A stretch of DNA of 23,035 nucleotides from the NCBI GenBank assembly GCA_900549415.1, contig URNX01000053.1:1-23035 (forward strand), given 5' to 3'. The position numbers were made by a program, and so were the translations under genes. Source of the stretch: an uncultured bacterium. GTDB lineage: Bacteria; Verrucomicrobiota; Lentisphaeria; Victivallales; UBA1829. Numbering within the stretch: the first letter of the stretch is position 1; each line of letters opens with the position of its first letter. The notes beneath the pieces were generated by a model. That model had not been told where the DNA came from, did not search any database, and saw nothing but the letters and a program-made list of their open reading frames with translations. Shown in pieces: positions 13,067 through 22,271 of the stretch.

Positions 13067-15418
13067 TTACTTTTCTGTCACCAGCTCGAAGTAAACTGTC
13101 GGCGATTTGAGTTTTGCCGTATCCACGACGGCGGAAACCGTGTCGCCGCTGACCGTTACGGGAATCTCCTCGCGGTGTGCTCCGGTGAAGTCGAGCGCAT
13201 AAAGCTTCATCTTCGCCGCATTGCGATTTTTCAGAGAAAACTTGAACACGCCGCAGCGAACCAGAACCGGCATTGCACCCCAGGGGCCGTGAACGCCTTC
13301 GCCGATGATTCGCGTCATTGTCTTGTCTTTGAAAACCATATTGCTTCCCAGAGCATTGGTTGTGAAGATGAAGAGAATGCGGTCATCGTTCGCCAGATCC
13401 GAATTCTTGTGATAAGCGGATGCGGAAAGGGCAGACGGGGAAACTGCGGTTTCCAGTTCAATGTCACGGAATTTCTCCTTGCGTGCAAAGTCGGTGCAGA
13501 ACCCCTGGAAACGCGGAGTGTTGACGGTCATAAACCGTTCCTTCTTGCTGTAGTAGAGCTCCTTTGTATCGCTTTCATACGCATGGGGAATATTCGTGCG
13601 GTTCTCTTTGCCGATCAGACCGCGATTCCGCAAAAGGGAATTGGCGTCGAATTTGCCGGAATTGTCGTAAACCACGGAGACAGAGCCGCCTTCCGGAGCA
13701 ATCTCGCCATCGGCGCCGCCGTTTGCATCGACGAGACGTCCGCCGACTTTCAGAGGAATTGCCATCTGCACATTTTTTGCGCCGGCTTCCGGTTTGCCGT
13801 TCTGTGAATCATCCAGTTGAACGCGGGAGACGAGCGAAAGATTCGCCTGTTTCGCATCAATGCAGTTTTCCATCATCCGGGAAGTCAGGTTCTCCGGCGA
13901 ATAAGTCAGATAAATATCGTTCTTTGCGGGGGAAACATCCTCGCGCATAAACATCAGATATGTCTGCACATCTCCGGCTGCCGCGACCGGATCTTCGCCG
14001 TGAACGAACGGGGAAACGTACGGACTCTTGGTCGTTGCAACCGTCGAGCCCCACGGAGTCAAACCGGAAAAGCTCTGGAATGCTGCATAAGCGGAAAGCA
14101 GGAACGGGCTCTGACTGCGGTACTTGTCGGGATAGCAGAGGTCATATTCACCGATGAACATCGGGCTGTTCCGGAACTTTGTTCCGACGGAAAGGTTGAA
14201 ATACTCGTTCCCGTTGACCTGAAAGACGCTTCTCTGCGCAACTGCGCGCCCGCCGTCACCCGGATGGTCGAAATAACGGTGGAAGACCGTCAAATCACCT
14301 TCTTTGCGAAGTTCGGTATAGCGCATGGTGCATGCCACATCGTAATTCGCATAGTAGCCTTTATATCCGGTTTTGCGCAGGTTTTCGTGGAAGAAACGGG
14401 TGATTTCAGACTCTTTATGGAAAATGAACTTCTGAATCAGATCGAAGTTTTTTCCGCGTTTCTGGTAATCCCGGTAGGAAGGAGCCGGAATATCCGATTT
14501 CGTGTATTTTTTCCATTCCTCTTTCAGCGGAGTCCAGTCCTGCGGACGTAGGAACGCGAAATCCTGTTCATTGTAACCGATGCAGAAAAGCACCTGGGGA
14601 TCGTCTTTCACAGCGAATCCGGTATACGGGTTCACATGATTCATATAAGCGTCAACCGCGCGGATCCAGTCCTTGCGTGCCATCTCATTGTAATGCAGGA
14701 GGAACCCCTGATTCGGATCTTTTTTGAATTGTTCAATCCAGCGCAGGCAGAGATAAGGGTTGTTGTCCAGAGTCGCATGAATCCAGATTCCCTGTTTTGC
14801 ACATTCGGCGTAGAAAAAATCCAAATCATCCTGAATCTGTTTGGTGTATTCGGGGTTCAGCTCCGCCGGATTGTAATGTTCGACCTCTCCCAGCGGCTTG
14901 CCCTGAGCCTCTGCGCCGTCAATCAGCAGTTTCAAGGTGTGCTGGAAATATTCATCGTTGAATCTGACAATTCCGCCGCGGGAATAAAACGGACGCTCAA
15001 TGCGGATCATATTGAATCCGCGTCTCCGCAATTCCTTTGCATGAGTGCGGAGAATCTCCCTCCACTGCTCCCGCGTTATTTTTCCCTTCAGATAATCCAG
15101 CAGATTTCTGGAAAACGGAACAGGAATGCGGTAGGGAAAGCCGAAGCCGAGAGTTGTGGAGTAAAAGCGGATCGGGCGATCCGGCTCGGATTCCCGGTAA
15201 AACTGTCCATTCCGGATGACGACGCGTTCGATCGGCTTCACTCCGTCGCGGCTCAAATCCAGGGCGGAGCCCGGAATAACCGTTTTTGTCATATCATAGA
15301 CAAGCGGATGCCATTCGGCATCTGCAGTCACCGTGTACGTCTTTGATTTTCCGGGCGCCCCAGAAACCAGCATCGCGGCGGAAAACAGCAATGCGCCCAA
15401 TGTGAGTTTGTTCATCAT
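13067..15418 (-). CDS. Secreted clan GH-A-like glycoside hydrolase
   Basis: The 783-residue protein has a signal peptide (MNKLTLGALLFSAAMLVSG, cleavage probably after SGA). After an N-terminal beta segment, residues about 95-440 look like a (beta/alpha)8 barrel: FNMIRIERPFY (135-145), GIWIHATLDNNPY (210-222), CIGYNEQDF (279-287) and FIGEYDLCYP (421-430). An NE pair followed about 140 residues later by an isolated Glu is the clan GH-A pattern, so Glu284 is the likely acid/base and Glu424 the likely nucleophile. The last ~300 residues are beta-rich and may bind carbohydrate. It lies last in the LacI-led operon, with SD AAAGG before two adjacent ATGs. I cannot assign a GH family or substrate. 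It would act in the periplasm or outside the cell. Confidence 0.75.
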   Translation of the reverse strand: MMNKLTLGALLFSAAMLVSGAPGKSKTYTVTADAEWHPLVYDMTKTVIPGSALDLSRDGVKPIERVVIRNGQFYRESEPDRPIRFYSTTLGFGFPYRIPVPFSRNLLDYLKGKITREQWREILRTHAKELRRRGFNMIRIERPFYSRGGIVRFNDEYFQHTLKLLIDGAEAQGKPLGEVEHYNPAELNPEYTKQIQDDLDFFYAECAKQGIWIHATLDNNPYLCLRWIEQFKKDPNQGFLLHYNEMARKDWIRAVDAYMNHVNPYTGFAVKDDPQVLFCIGYNEQDFAFLRPQDWTPLKEEWKKYTKSDIPAPSYRDYQKRGKNFDLIQKFIFHKESEITRFFHENLRKTGYKGYYANYDVACTMRYTELRKEGDLTVFHRYFDHPGDGGRAVAQRSVFQVNGNEYFNLSVGTKFRNSPMFIGEYDLCYPDKYRSQSPFLLSAYAAFQSFSGLTPWGSTVATTKSPYVSPFVHGEDPVAAAGDVQTYLMFMREDVSPAKNDIYLTYSPENLTSRMMENCIDAKQANLSLVSRVQLDDSQNGKPEAGAKNVQMAIPLKVGGRLVDANGGADGEIAPEGGSVSVVYDNSGKFDANSLLRNRGLIGKENRTNIPHAYESDTKELYYSKKERFMTVNTPRFQGFCTDFARKEKFRDIELETAVSPSALSASAYHKNSDLANDDRILFIFTTNALGSNMVFKDKTMTRIIGEGVHGPWGAMPVLVRCGVFKFSLKNRNAAKMKLYALDFTGAHREEIPVTVSGDTVSAVVDTAKLKSPTVYFELVTEK

Positions 15419-15430
15419 TATACCTTTCTA

Positions 15431-16270
15431 TTATGGATTTGAGTTGTTTGTCAGACGGACACGGTACGACGAAGCATCCGTTCCGCCGGGGTACCAGTGG
15501 AGTCTCCGGTTGCTCAGGACGTTGTAAACGGGCTTGGAAAAGAGATCGGCAATTCCGCCCGGAAGACCTCCTTTGATGCTCCCGACATGGCCGTCGGCAA
15601 ATGTAATATTCGCCGCATTTCCATTCCATGCATAAATAATTCCGCCTTCGCCCCAATTGATTTCATACGTATCATAAAGATGCGAACAAGCAAGAATCTT
15701 TCCCCCGTTGTCTGCTTCATTTTTCGCGTTTGCACGGTTTTCCGCAAGCATGACTACCGCCGACGGAGTTTTTATCGAACTCTGCCGGAAACTTGAAAGA
15801 TGCGGATTCAATCCGTAACCGCCGTATGTACAGTTCCAAGTTCCCCATGGATCATCTGCCAACTTTTGCGGTGTCAGTGTTGACATGTACTTGCTGCCGG
15901 CTGCATTTTTATCCAAAGCTCCGGGACAGCAGAGCACTTTTCCAGAGGTTGCATATTTTCCCGTCAGCAGCCACCACGCCCAGTTTCCCGCGTCTCCGCC
16001 GGGGACATACGAGCTCTGATTGAAGAAGTCGTTCATGTACATTCCATTTGCGGCATCTGTGTAAGCCTGCATCATCTGTCCGATCTGACGCAGATTTCCC
16101 GTACAGCTTATCGCTTTTGCTTTCTGCCGGGCCGAATTCAGGGCAGGCAAAAGCATGCCGGCAAGGATTGCGATGATCGCAATTACCACAAGGAGCTCTA
16201 TAAGCGTGAACATCCGGAATCTGCTTTGGGAATTTGGATACGGAGTATTCCTTTGGTAAAAAAGTCTCAT
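15431..16270 (-). CDS. Type II pseudopilin-like protein (prepilin N-methylation head, DGHVG tail)
   Basis: The 279-residue protein has a positively charged leader followed by the prepilin segment MFTLIELLVVIAIIAILAG (20-38), which is both cleavage site and membrane helix. The conserved LPALNSARQKAKAISCTGNL follows it. Near the C-terminus is NITFADGHVG, as in the H-X9-DG protein group abundant in Planctomycetes and Lentisphaerae. Here the position expected for His is occupied by Asn. The protein would be anchored in the inner membrane or assembled on the surface after prepilin peptidase processing. The SD AAAGGCAGG is the same as that before the second pseudopilin at the right end. It is placed between a small secreted protein and the glycosidase; its function is unknown. 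Confidence 0.88.
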   Translation of the reverse strand: MRLFYQRNTPYPNSQSRFRMFTLIELLVVIAIIAILAGMLLPALNSARQKAKAISCTGNLRQIGQMMQAYTDAANGMYMNDFFNQSSYVPGGDAGNWAWWLLTGKYATSGKVLCCPGALDKNAAGSKYMSTLTPQKLADDPWGTWNCTYGGYGLNPHLSSFRQSSIKTPSAVVMLAENRANAKNEADNGGKILACSHLYDTYEINWGEGGIIYAWNGNAANITFADGHVGSIKGGLPGGIADLFSKPVYNVLSNRRLHWYPGGTDASSYRVRLTNNSNP

Positions 16271-16292
16271 AGCGTTGCCTGCCTTTCGTTTT

Positions 16293-16883
16293 TTATTTTG
16301 CGAGTTCTGCGGAACCGTCTTTGATCTGGAAGCTCAGCTTGTAGCTCTTGCCGGCTTCGACCGGAAGATTGAATCCGAGATAGTTGTCATGGCTGAGAAG
16401 CATTGCGGGAGTTCCGTTTGCTCCGGCCGTCGGAAGATAAGTTGCTTTCACGCCTGTCACAAAGCCGCGGGGCATAAGTTTTCCGCCTTTTTTCTTCGTT
16501 GTCACCTTGAAATCTCCGTTCGGAACAAGAGCGCCGTTCATCTTGATGCTGTTGACAAGAACCCAGCGCGGCTCGCCCGGATCATTCTGCGACTTCACCA
16601 GCAGAAAAACAGTGCCCGCCTTTTCCGGAGTGAAAGAAAAACTGTATTCCTCCCACTCTTCCGGAGCGACTCCGAGTCCCTGTGCAAGAACCGTGCAGGC
16701 CTGTTTGTCCGCATCCGAAATCCAGCTCATCGGCTCCGCGCTCATCGTGTCGCTCGGCTCGCCTTCCAGTGCGATTTTCTGCCGCATTCCGTCAACGTCC
16801 ACGCGGAAGGTTGCTTCCTGTGCCGAGAGAGTCAGCGCGGCGGCCGCAGCGGCCAGAAACAGTGTCATTTTCATCGTTTTCAT
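16293..16883 (-). CDS. Small secreted protein, possible beta-sandwich carbohydrate-binding domain
   Basis: The 196-residue protein starts with a signal peptide (KMTLFLAAAAAALTLSAQ). The mature part is beta-rich: EEYSFSFTPEKAGTVFLLVK, an SIKMNGALVPNGDF strand pair and a final KSYKLSFQIKDGS. This resembles CBM4/9-like jelly-roll domains of secreted proteins, but the match is by pattern only. I chose the ATG at 16883, not the upstream one at 16922: it overlaps the LacI stop as ATGA, has AAAAGG 6 bases upstream, and removes a lysine-rich extension that would spoil the signal peptide. It is translationally coupled to the regulator. Confidence 0.75.
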   Translation of the reverse strand: MKTMKMTLFLAAAAAALTLSAQEATFRVDVDGMRQKIALEGEPSDTMSAEPMSWISDADKQACTVLAQGLGVAPEEWEEYSFSFTPEKAGTVFLLVKSQNDPGEPRWVLVNSIKMNGALVPNGDFKVTTKKKGGKLMPRGFVTGVKATYLPTAGANGTPAMLLSHDNYLGFNLPVEAGKSYKLSFQIKDGSAELAK

Positions 16884-17836
16884 CCTTTTCCTTTTGTGTT
16901 TATATTTTTTACGGAACCGCATGATGAGATACGGATTTCCGTCGACATCGTAATATGTCCGGTCGTCCTCTGAATCGGCTGTTTGAGAATGCAGTAGCGG
17001 ATCAGCTCCGCAACCTGACCGGTTGAAAAATAGACTGTGTCAAGGTTTGACAATTTTTGATACGGCAGATCCGTCGGAAGATCGGTGCTCAGAAACGACA
17101 GCTGTTCCGGAACGCGGATTCCCAGCTCACGGAGTCTTAAGCAGGCAAAATCCGCATCACCGGACCGTGGCGCCCAAATTGCATCCGGGAACGGAGAAGC
17201 GGTCAGAATTTCATCGAAATCCTCATAGTTCACAAACCGCACATCCGTCTCCGGGAAGTGTTCCTGCATGTACGATTTGAACATCCAGGTGCGCGGAATG
17301 CTTTCCAGACAATCCGTCCGTTTCTGCATCGGAATCCAGATTTTCCGGTGTCCGCGTTCCGCAAGATATTTTGCCGCAGTGCATCCGAGCTCGCATTCGT
17401 CGACAAGAATGGAAATATCTCCGCCGCGCCCATACGCATTGACAATGCGCACTGCCGGATTCGCATTCCGCAATTCCGTTTCCAGCCCATCCGGAATCGC
17501 ACCGAAACAGACGACAATATCCGAAACTTCCATTGAGCGGACGATTTTTTTGCGGTTTCGGAGACTGTCAAAAATGAAGCAGTTGAATTCCGTGGAAAGC
17601 AGTCCCAGCAATTCCGTTCCGCGCAGCGCATAATACGGTATGAGGAGATTCGCAATAATCACAACGGAACCGCTGCGGGCTGGAAAATAATCGAGCCGGC
17701 CGTTGCGGCTGAGCACTTCGAGCACGCGGTCGCGCGTCTCTTTACGCACATTCGCCTCATGATTCAAAACCCGGTAAACGGTCTTGAAACTCACACCGGC
17801 CTCTTTTGCCAATTCTTTGTAACCTGTTTTTTTCAT
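16880..17836 (-). CDS. LacI/GalR-family transcriptional regulator
   Basis: The 318-residue repressor has an N-terminal helix-turn-helix at about 4-24 (YKELAKEAGVSFKTVYRVLN) with the hinge-region NHEANVRKETRDRV after it. The remainder is a periplasmic-binding-protein-like sensor domain, including ECELGCTAAKYLAERGHRKI (the usual strand and helix) and a family-like STDLPTDLPYQKLSNLDTV near the C-terminus. LacI proteins respond to small sugars. It opens an operon encoding secreted glycan-acting proteins, so it probably controls that operon and itself. SD GGAAG is 6 bases before the ATG at 17836. Confidence 0.93.
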   Translation of the reverse strand: MKKTGYKELAKEAGVSFKTVYRVLNHEANVRKETRDRVLEVLSRNGRLDYFPARSGSVVIIANLLIPYYALRGTELLGLLSTEFNCFIFDSLRNRKKIVRSMEVSDIVVCFGAIPDGLETELRNANPAVRIVNAYGRGGDISILVDECELGCTAAKYLAERGHRKIWIPMQKRTDCLESIPRTWMFKSYMQEHFPETDVRFVNYEDFDEILTASPFPDAIWAPRSGDADFACLRLRELGIRVPEQLSFLSTDLPTDLPYQKLSNLDTVYFSTGQVAELIRYCILKQPIQRTTGHITMSTEIRISSCGSVKNINTKGKG

Positions 17837-17860
17837 AAAGTTCTTCCGTTGTCTCCTTAC

Positions 17861-17924
17861 ATTATACTAGATTTTCCGGAAAAAACAACAGGTAAAACAG
17901 GGAAAATGTCAAAAAGCGTTGACA
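17861..17924 (-). promoter_or_regulatory. LacI operon promoter with two palindromic operator candidates
   Basis: On the minus strand a consensus TATAAT (17861-17866) lies about 25 bases before the LacI start, with TTGTTT about 16 bases upstream as a weak -35. The spacer contains the perfect 12-bp palindrome TTTTCCGGAAAA (17872-17883). Further upstream TGTCAA (17907-17912) and TTGACA (17919-17924) form an inverted repeat with a 6-base centre, an 18-bp site of the size usual for LacI operators. Confidence 0.65.
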
Positions 17925-17955
17925 ATAACTGTCATCGCAATCGGAGGACGCCGCA

Positions 17956-19779
17956 TCACTGCGGCTCCTCCTGAACGCCGGTTTTCACGGCGATTTCATC
18001 TTCCGCGGATTGCAAAGCTCCGGCAAACCGGAACTGCCGCGGCGCACCCGGAACTGGAACAGATGGAATCCAGTGTGCCGGGAGAAAATCATTCTGTTTC
18101 CATCCGGGGAGCACCTCCGCCGGAGCGAAGAACTGTCCGGTCAGGAAGGGCGGACTCAGCGGGGACGTCGAAGTCAACGCCAGACGGTTGCCCGCCCATG
18201 AAAACGCCGCAGGTCCGCCGGAGCCGGACAGAATATGGCGCGCGCAAAGATTTCCCGCGACGACAAGATTGTTGTAAAATCCGGTGTTCGTCAAAATCTG
18301 TTCCGGTCCGCCGAGGAACATCATCAGAAGACTTTGCGGCTCAATGACCGTATTGTTGTAAATCAGCAAACCGGGCAGTTCAATCCGCTCCGGATCGACA
18401 TTTGCGAGCTGCTCTTTCAGGTGTGCGAACTTCCACTGACGGAGCTGCACTCCGAGTTTGAACGGGCTTTTCGCACCGCCCCACAAATCCGAATTTTCCG
18501 GTGTGCGGCTGAACAGATTCCGGTAAACATAGACCGGACCCGGCCAGGGAAGTCCGCCCAGCGGCTGCAGAGAAACACTCTGGAAGATATCCTCGAAACG
18601 GTTGGCGCGGATGTGACAGCCGGAGGCATGGTTCTCCGTCTCGACGGCATTGTCGATACAGCGGATGAAACGGTTGTTTTCAATCACCGTGTCCCGCGCG
18701 TAATTGAGATTGGCGATGCCGTCGAAACAGTCGTGAATGAAGCAGTTCCGCAAAGTCCAGCCTCTGCCGACGCGGCGGATGACACCCGTTTCGTAAGAAC
18801 TCGCCGCACCGTTCACGCGGCTCTTGTGAACCCAGAAATGGAAACGCTTCTGCTCCGGAGCTACCGGAATCATCCCATCGCGTACTCCGCGGAACAGCTC
18901 CTTCATGTCATCGAAGACCGGAAATGAATGCCACTCGCAGAACTCCACCGTGATAAAATCGCTGACGGGCTGCGTTCCGTCAGGGTTGGAGCGTCCGCAG
19001 ACTCCGCCCGCGCGGCAGCCGAGAAAAAGCGAATTCCGCACCGTCACATGACTGCCCGAAACATAAACAGCAGATGCGCCGGGCGTCTCAAATGTCAAAC
19101 CATCCAGGACAACGTGCAGAGCTTCGCCGGGTTTGCCGAAAAGGCCGAAGTTGAACGAGCGCGAATCCGCTTTCTCCTCATCGCCCTGCGGACGGACCGG
19201 CGGGGAAACCGCCATGATCTGCTCATTGGGATCCGGAGAACCGTACTTGCCGTCTGCGCGCAGACGGACGAAGAGGCGTCCGCTCTGTTTCTGATAATAA
19301 AAACCGTGACGCGGTCCGGGAATTCCCGGCTTGGCTTCAAAACGGCTCAACGCATTCATGTTCTGATACGGAAAGAGATCAACTCCGCCGCAGAGAATCC
19401 GCGCAGGAGCTTCCGGATGCGGGATTTCGTAAATCTGATGTTTTGCGCTGAAGAGTTTCCAGCGTTTCTCTCCCCGCCGGATCGCGGGATCCGCGCCGGA
19501 AATCACAACCCGGTTCTTCTGAATCCGATCCGCACGGAACGTCACCGGTTTCTTTTCGGTTCCGAAACGGCGGAGACGAACCGTTTCGAAATAGATTCCC
19601 GGAGCAATCACCACGGTATCCCCCAGATTCACCACATCGGCGGCGGCCTGAATCGTGCGGAAGGGATGCGCTGCGGAACCGTCGCCCTCACCTTCCGCGC
19701 GGCAATCCACATAGAGCGTATCCGCACAGAGAAGAGCGGATACCGAGAACAAAAAAATACAGACGGCAGATTTCAACAT
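17956..19779 (-). CDS. Secreted right-handed parallel beta-helix protein
   Basis: The 607-residue protein has a signal peptide (MLKSAVCIFLFSVSALLCA, then DTLYVD). The opening DGSAAHPFRTIQAAADVV with GDTVVIAPGIYFETV is the standard entry to a pectin-lyase-like beta-helix. Repeated helix rungs follow: HVTVRNSLFLGC, WTLRNCFIHDC, DTVIENNRFIRC, CHIRANRFEDI and VYVYRNLF. Asn-rich turns fit this fold. Such proteins are polysaccharide lyases or glycosidases of the cell surface or periplasm; the exact family cannot be seen. The ATG at 19779 overlaps the end of the FAD gene by 7 bases, with AAAGGAAA as SD, so the two are coupled. It is the last gene of its operon. Confidence 0.82.
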   Translation of the reverse strand: MLKSAVCIFLFSVSALLCADTLYVDCRAEGEGDGSAAHPFRTIQAAADVVNLGDTVVIAPGIYFETVRLRRFGTEKKPVTFRADRIQKNRVVISGADPAIRRGEKRWKLFSAKHQIYEIPHPEAPARILCGGVDLFPYQNMNALSRFEAKPGIPGPRHGFYYQKQSGRLFVRLRADGKYGSPDPNEQIMAVSPPVRPQGDEEKADSRSFNFGLFGKPGEALHVVLDGLTFETPGASAVYVSGSHVTVRNSLFLGCRAGGVCGRSNPDGTQPVSDFITVEFCEWHSFPVFDDMKELFRGVRDGMIPVAPEQKRFHFWVHKSRVNGAASSYETGVIRRVGRGWTLRNCFIHDCFDGIANLNYARDTVIENNRFIRCIDNAVETENHASGCHIRANRFEDIFQSVSLQPLGGLPWPGPVYVYRNLFSRTPENSDLWGGAKSPFKLGVQLRQWKFAHLKEQLANVDPERIELPGLLIYNNTVIEPQSLLMMFLGGPEQILTNTGFYNNLVVAGNLCARHILSGSGGPAAFSWAGNRLALTSTSPLSPPFLTGQFFAPAEVLPGWKQNDFLPAHWIPSVPVPGAPRQFRFAGALQSAEDEIAVKTGVQEEPQ

Positions 19780-22268
19780 AACGTTTTCCTTTCATTCAGC
19801 CGGTTCATCATCCATTGGTCGTGCAGGTCATCGGGAAGGATCTCCGTGACCCGGTGCGGAACGCCCCAGCGTCCGAGAGCTCCGGCGATATGCACGCGGA
19901 ACAGACCGTCCACCCGCACCGTGCGTCCGCTGCAGTTGAGCGGTTCGTCAATGCGCCACGCGGCATTCTCTCCGCAGAGCCGCAGGACGGAAGCAATCCG
20001 CAAACGCGTTTCCGGCAGATGATCGCCGATGCGGATCAGCGCGGCAGTCAGATGAGCTTTACGGATATCGCCGCAATCCAGTTCCGTCAAAAGCGAAAGC
20101 ATCAGAGGAACCGCATTTTCCACATGCAGCTTTCCGAGCAGACAGATCGCCGCCGCATCGCGCGGGCACGCGTGCCGGAATCCCGGATTCGGGACGGCGG
20201 AATCCCGTCGAGCGGCAATACGCATCAGCTCCGGAACAGCCGACTCATCGCCGAGCATCCCGAGCGCCAGGGCGGAATGGATCCGCAAAAGAGAATCCGG
20301 TGCAGATTCCGCAAGAAATTTTCTCAGCAGACCGGAAAGGTTCCGCATCCGCGCATTCCAGACGGCAAGCCCCGGGGAATCGCTTGCAAGCCCGCGCAAA
20401 ATATCCTCTTCCGTCATGGTGAACCATGCGTAATTCAGCGACTCCGGCGCATCCTGCGGGACCGGCAGTTCCGGCGCATAAGAATCATACGGCAAGTCCG
20501 CCGGAGCGCATCCGGCCGCAATGGAACGGGCGGCAATCATTCCGGAAATTTCTCCAAGAGCCGCCATTGCCGGAATCATGCGGATTGCACAGCCGAGCGC
20601 ATGATCCACTCCCAGATGACGTCCGGCGGCGATAATCCCGGAAAAACCGCGGGGAAACAGAGCACTGCGCGGAACCGGAATCGAAAGACGCGTCTCCCAG
20701 AGCGATGCGACAACCAGCCAGTCCTGAAAAATGCCGTCTTCCAGTGCAGTTCCGTTCGTATGGGTGTCAAGATTCGAAAGCACCCGGAACAGCGTTTCCG
20801 GAGCCTGCCCGTGCGAAGCAAAGAAATCATCGATGGTGTACCGCTTTTCCGGAACGATGCGGGAGCCTTCACGGACGCCGGGAAATTCCGACGGGATAAT
20901 GCAGAGCGGTTCCGTGCGGAAATCATCGCGGAGATGCAACCGCAAAGTATGAAGATAATTGCGGGAAAAATCCGTGCAGCTCTGCTGTGTCATGCGTCCG
21001 GCGTCGAAGTTCGCGACTCCGAATGAGCTGCTGCGCCATACCCCCATGGAATTCGTATAGGTGTTGCACTCTCCATCCGATGTTCTTCCGCAGATCATTT
21101 CGCAGCCGGCAAGCCGGCAGACAGAACCTTCGGCTGTGGCGTCGATCACCACGCGCGCGGTCGTCCGGCGGCGCACCCCGGACTCATCCGTCCAGAGGAC
21201 ACTTTTCACGGTGCGGTTCTCCGTCTCCACGGCGAATGCACAAGCTTCATAGTGAATCTCCGCTCCGGAGGCTTCCGCCGACTCTTCCATGACTCGTTTG
21301 AGCGGTTCCGTCGTTCCAATGCACTCAGCATCCTCCAGCGCCTCTTTCTGCCGGGCAGCCGCCATGCCGGTTGTTTTCTGAAGATAACATTTCGGAACGA
21401 ATCCGCCTGTCCAGATTCCACCGGCACAGCTTCCGCGTTCGATGACTTTCACCCGCGCTCCGCGCTGAGCAGCCGCAACCGCAGCCGCGCTTCCGGCCGT
21501 ACCGAATCCAACGACTAGAACATCGCAGAAATCCGCCTGCTCCGGGCGATCCGGCGGAAGGAAATCAGCAGGCGCATCTCCGCACAATCCGGCTTCCAGT
21601 GCGGCTCCGGCATTGCGGAAACGCGGACGCGAAAAACGCGATGCGGTCACCAGCAGACGCGCTCCGCGCAGTGCATCCGGACGCTCCCGCCAAACGCGGT
21701 GAAGCTCTCTCCGCGCCGTCTGCCACGGCGCAGTCTCCGGAAGCGGAAGAGCAATGTAATACCAGCCGGGCAGACCGGAATACGAGATCCGCAAAGGTCC
21801 GCATGCGCACTCCCCTATTTCATCCGGAGAACGGATCAGAGCGGTCAGGAACTTCTCATCCGTCACTCGCGCGCGGGCGTCAAGAATCCGCTTTGCATGG
21901 ACGATCACTTCCGAGCCGCACAAATCCGAAAAGCGAATGCTGTTTCCGGAACATTCAACCGGAGTCAGCCCGAACAGCGGCTGCACACAGTTCTTCTCCA
22001 GCCATTCGGCAAAAACCGGAGCCAGCGCCCCGGTCCACAATTTTCCTCCGTTCAGAGCATGACACGCAAGCAGAGCCCGCCGCAATTCCTCCGCCAAAGG
22101 ATGCGCAAAAGGATTCTCCCAGCCTGAGCCGGGAGAAAAAGCGAGAACATCATCGGAGCCGGGGATGATGGAACTTTCCACCAGCAGCGAATCCCGGATG
22201 CGCACAGCGAGTCCGCATCCGTAAAAGGTCGCGCCGAGGATCAGTGTTTCTACATCAAAAGTCTTCAT
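19773..22268 (-). CDS. FAD-dependent oxidoreductase with degenerate N-terminal copy and HEAT-like repeats
   Basis: The 831-residue protein has three parts. The central catalytic FAD_oxidored-type domain starts at about residue 248, with DVLVVGFGTAGSAAA (GFGTAG at 254-259), Glu277 ending the second strand, GGIWTGGFVPKCY and a C-terminal GIIAAGRHLGVDHALG FAD loop. The N-terminal ~245 residues look like a decayed FAD module: ETLILGATFYGCG lacks the GxGxxG spacing, but SLLVES and AKRILDA echo the catalytic half. The C-terminal ~200 residues are alpha-helical with HEAT-like repeats (LGMLGDESAVPELMRIAARR, LGKLHVENAVPLMLSLLTEL). No signal peptide is visible. It starts 3 bases after the pseudopilin stop, without a strong SD, so translation is probably coupled. 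The substrate is unknown. Confidence 0.85.
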   Translation of the reverse strand: MKTFDVETLILGATFYGCGLAVRIRDSLLVESSIIPGSDDVLAFSPGSGWENPFAHPLAEELRRALLACHALNGGKLWTGALAPVFAEWLEKNCVQPLFGLTPVECSGNSIRFSDLCGSEVIVHAKRILDARARVTDEKFLTALIRSPDEIGECACGPLRISYSGLPGWYYIALPLPETAPWQTARRELHRVWRERPDALRGARLLVTASRFSRPRFRNAGAALEAGLCGDAPADFLPPDRPEQADFCDVLVVGFGTAGSAAAVAAAQRGARVKVIERGSCAGGIWTGGFVPKCYLQKTTGMAAARQKEALEDAECIGTTEPLKRVMEESAEASGAEIHYEACAFAVETENRTVKSVLWTDESGVRRRTTARVVIDATAEGSVCRLAGCEMICGRTSDGECNTYTNSMGVWRSSSFGVANFDAGRMTQQSCTDFSRNYLHTLRLHLRDDFRTEPLCIIPSEFPGVREGSRIVPEKRYTIDDFFASHGQAPETLFRVLSNLDTHTNGTALEDGIFQDWLVVASLWETRLSIPVPRSALFPRGFSGIIAAGRHLGVDHALGCAIRMIPAMAALGEISGMIAARSIAAGCAPADLPYDSYAPELPVPQDAPESLNYAWFTMTEEDILRGLASDSPGLAVWNARMRNLSGLLRKFLAESAPDSLLRIHSALALGMLGDESAVPELMRIAARRDSAVPNPGFRHACPRDAAAICLLGKLHVENAVPLMLSLLTELDCGDIRKAHLTAALIRIGDHLPETRLRIASVLRLCGENAAWRIDEPLNCSGRTVRVDGLFRVHIAGALGRWGVPHRVTEILPDDLHDQWMMNRLNERKTLC

Positions 22269-22271
22269 GCG

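Noticed and set aside
17919..17924. TTGACA as a rightward -35 box
   Set aside because: No suitable -10 box at 15-19 bases and no rightward gene follows. It fits better as half of an inverted repeat upstream of LacI.
17950..17965. Small hairpin at the end of the beta-helix gene as terminator
   Set aside because: Only 5 bp (GCCGC/GCGGC), overlaps the stop codon and has no U-tract.
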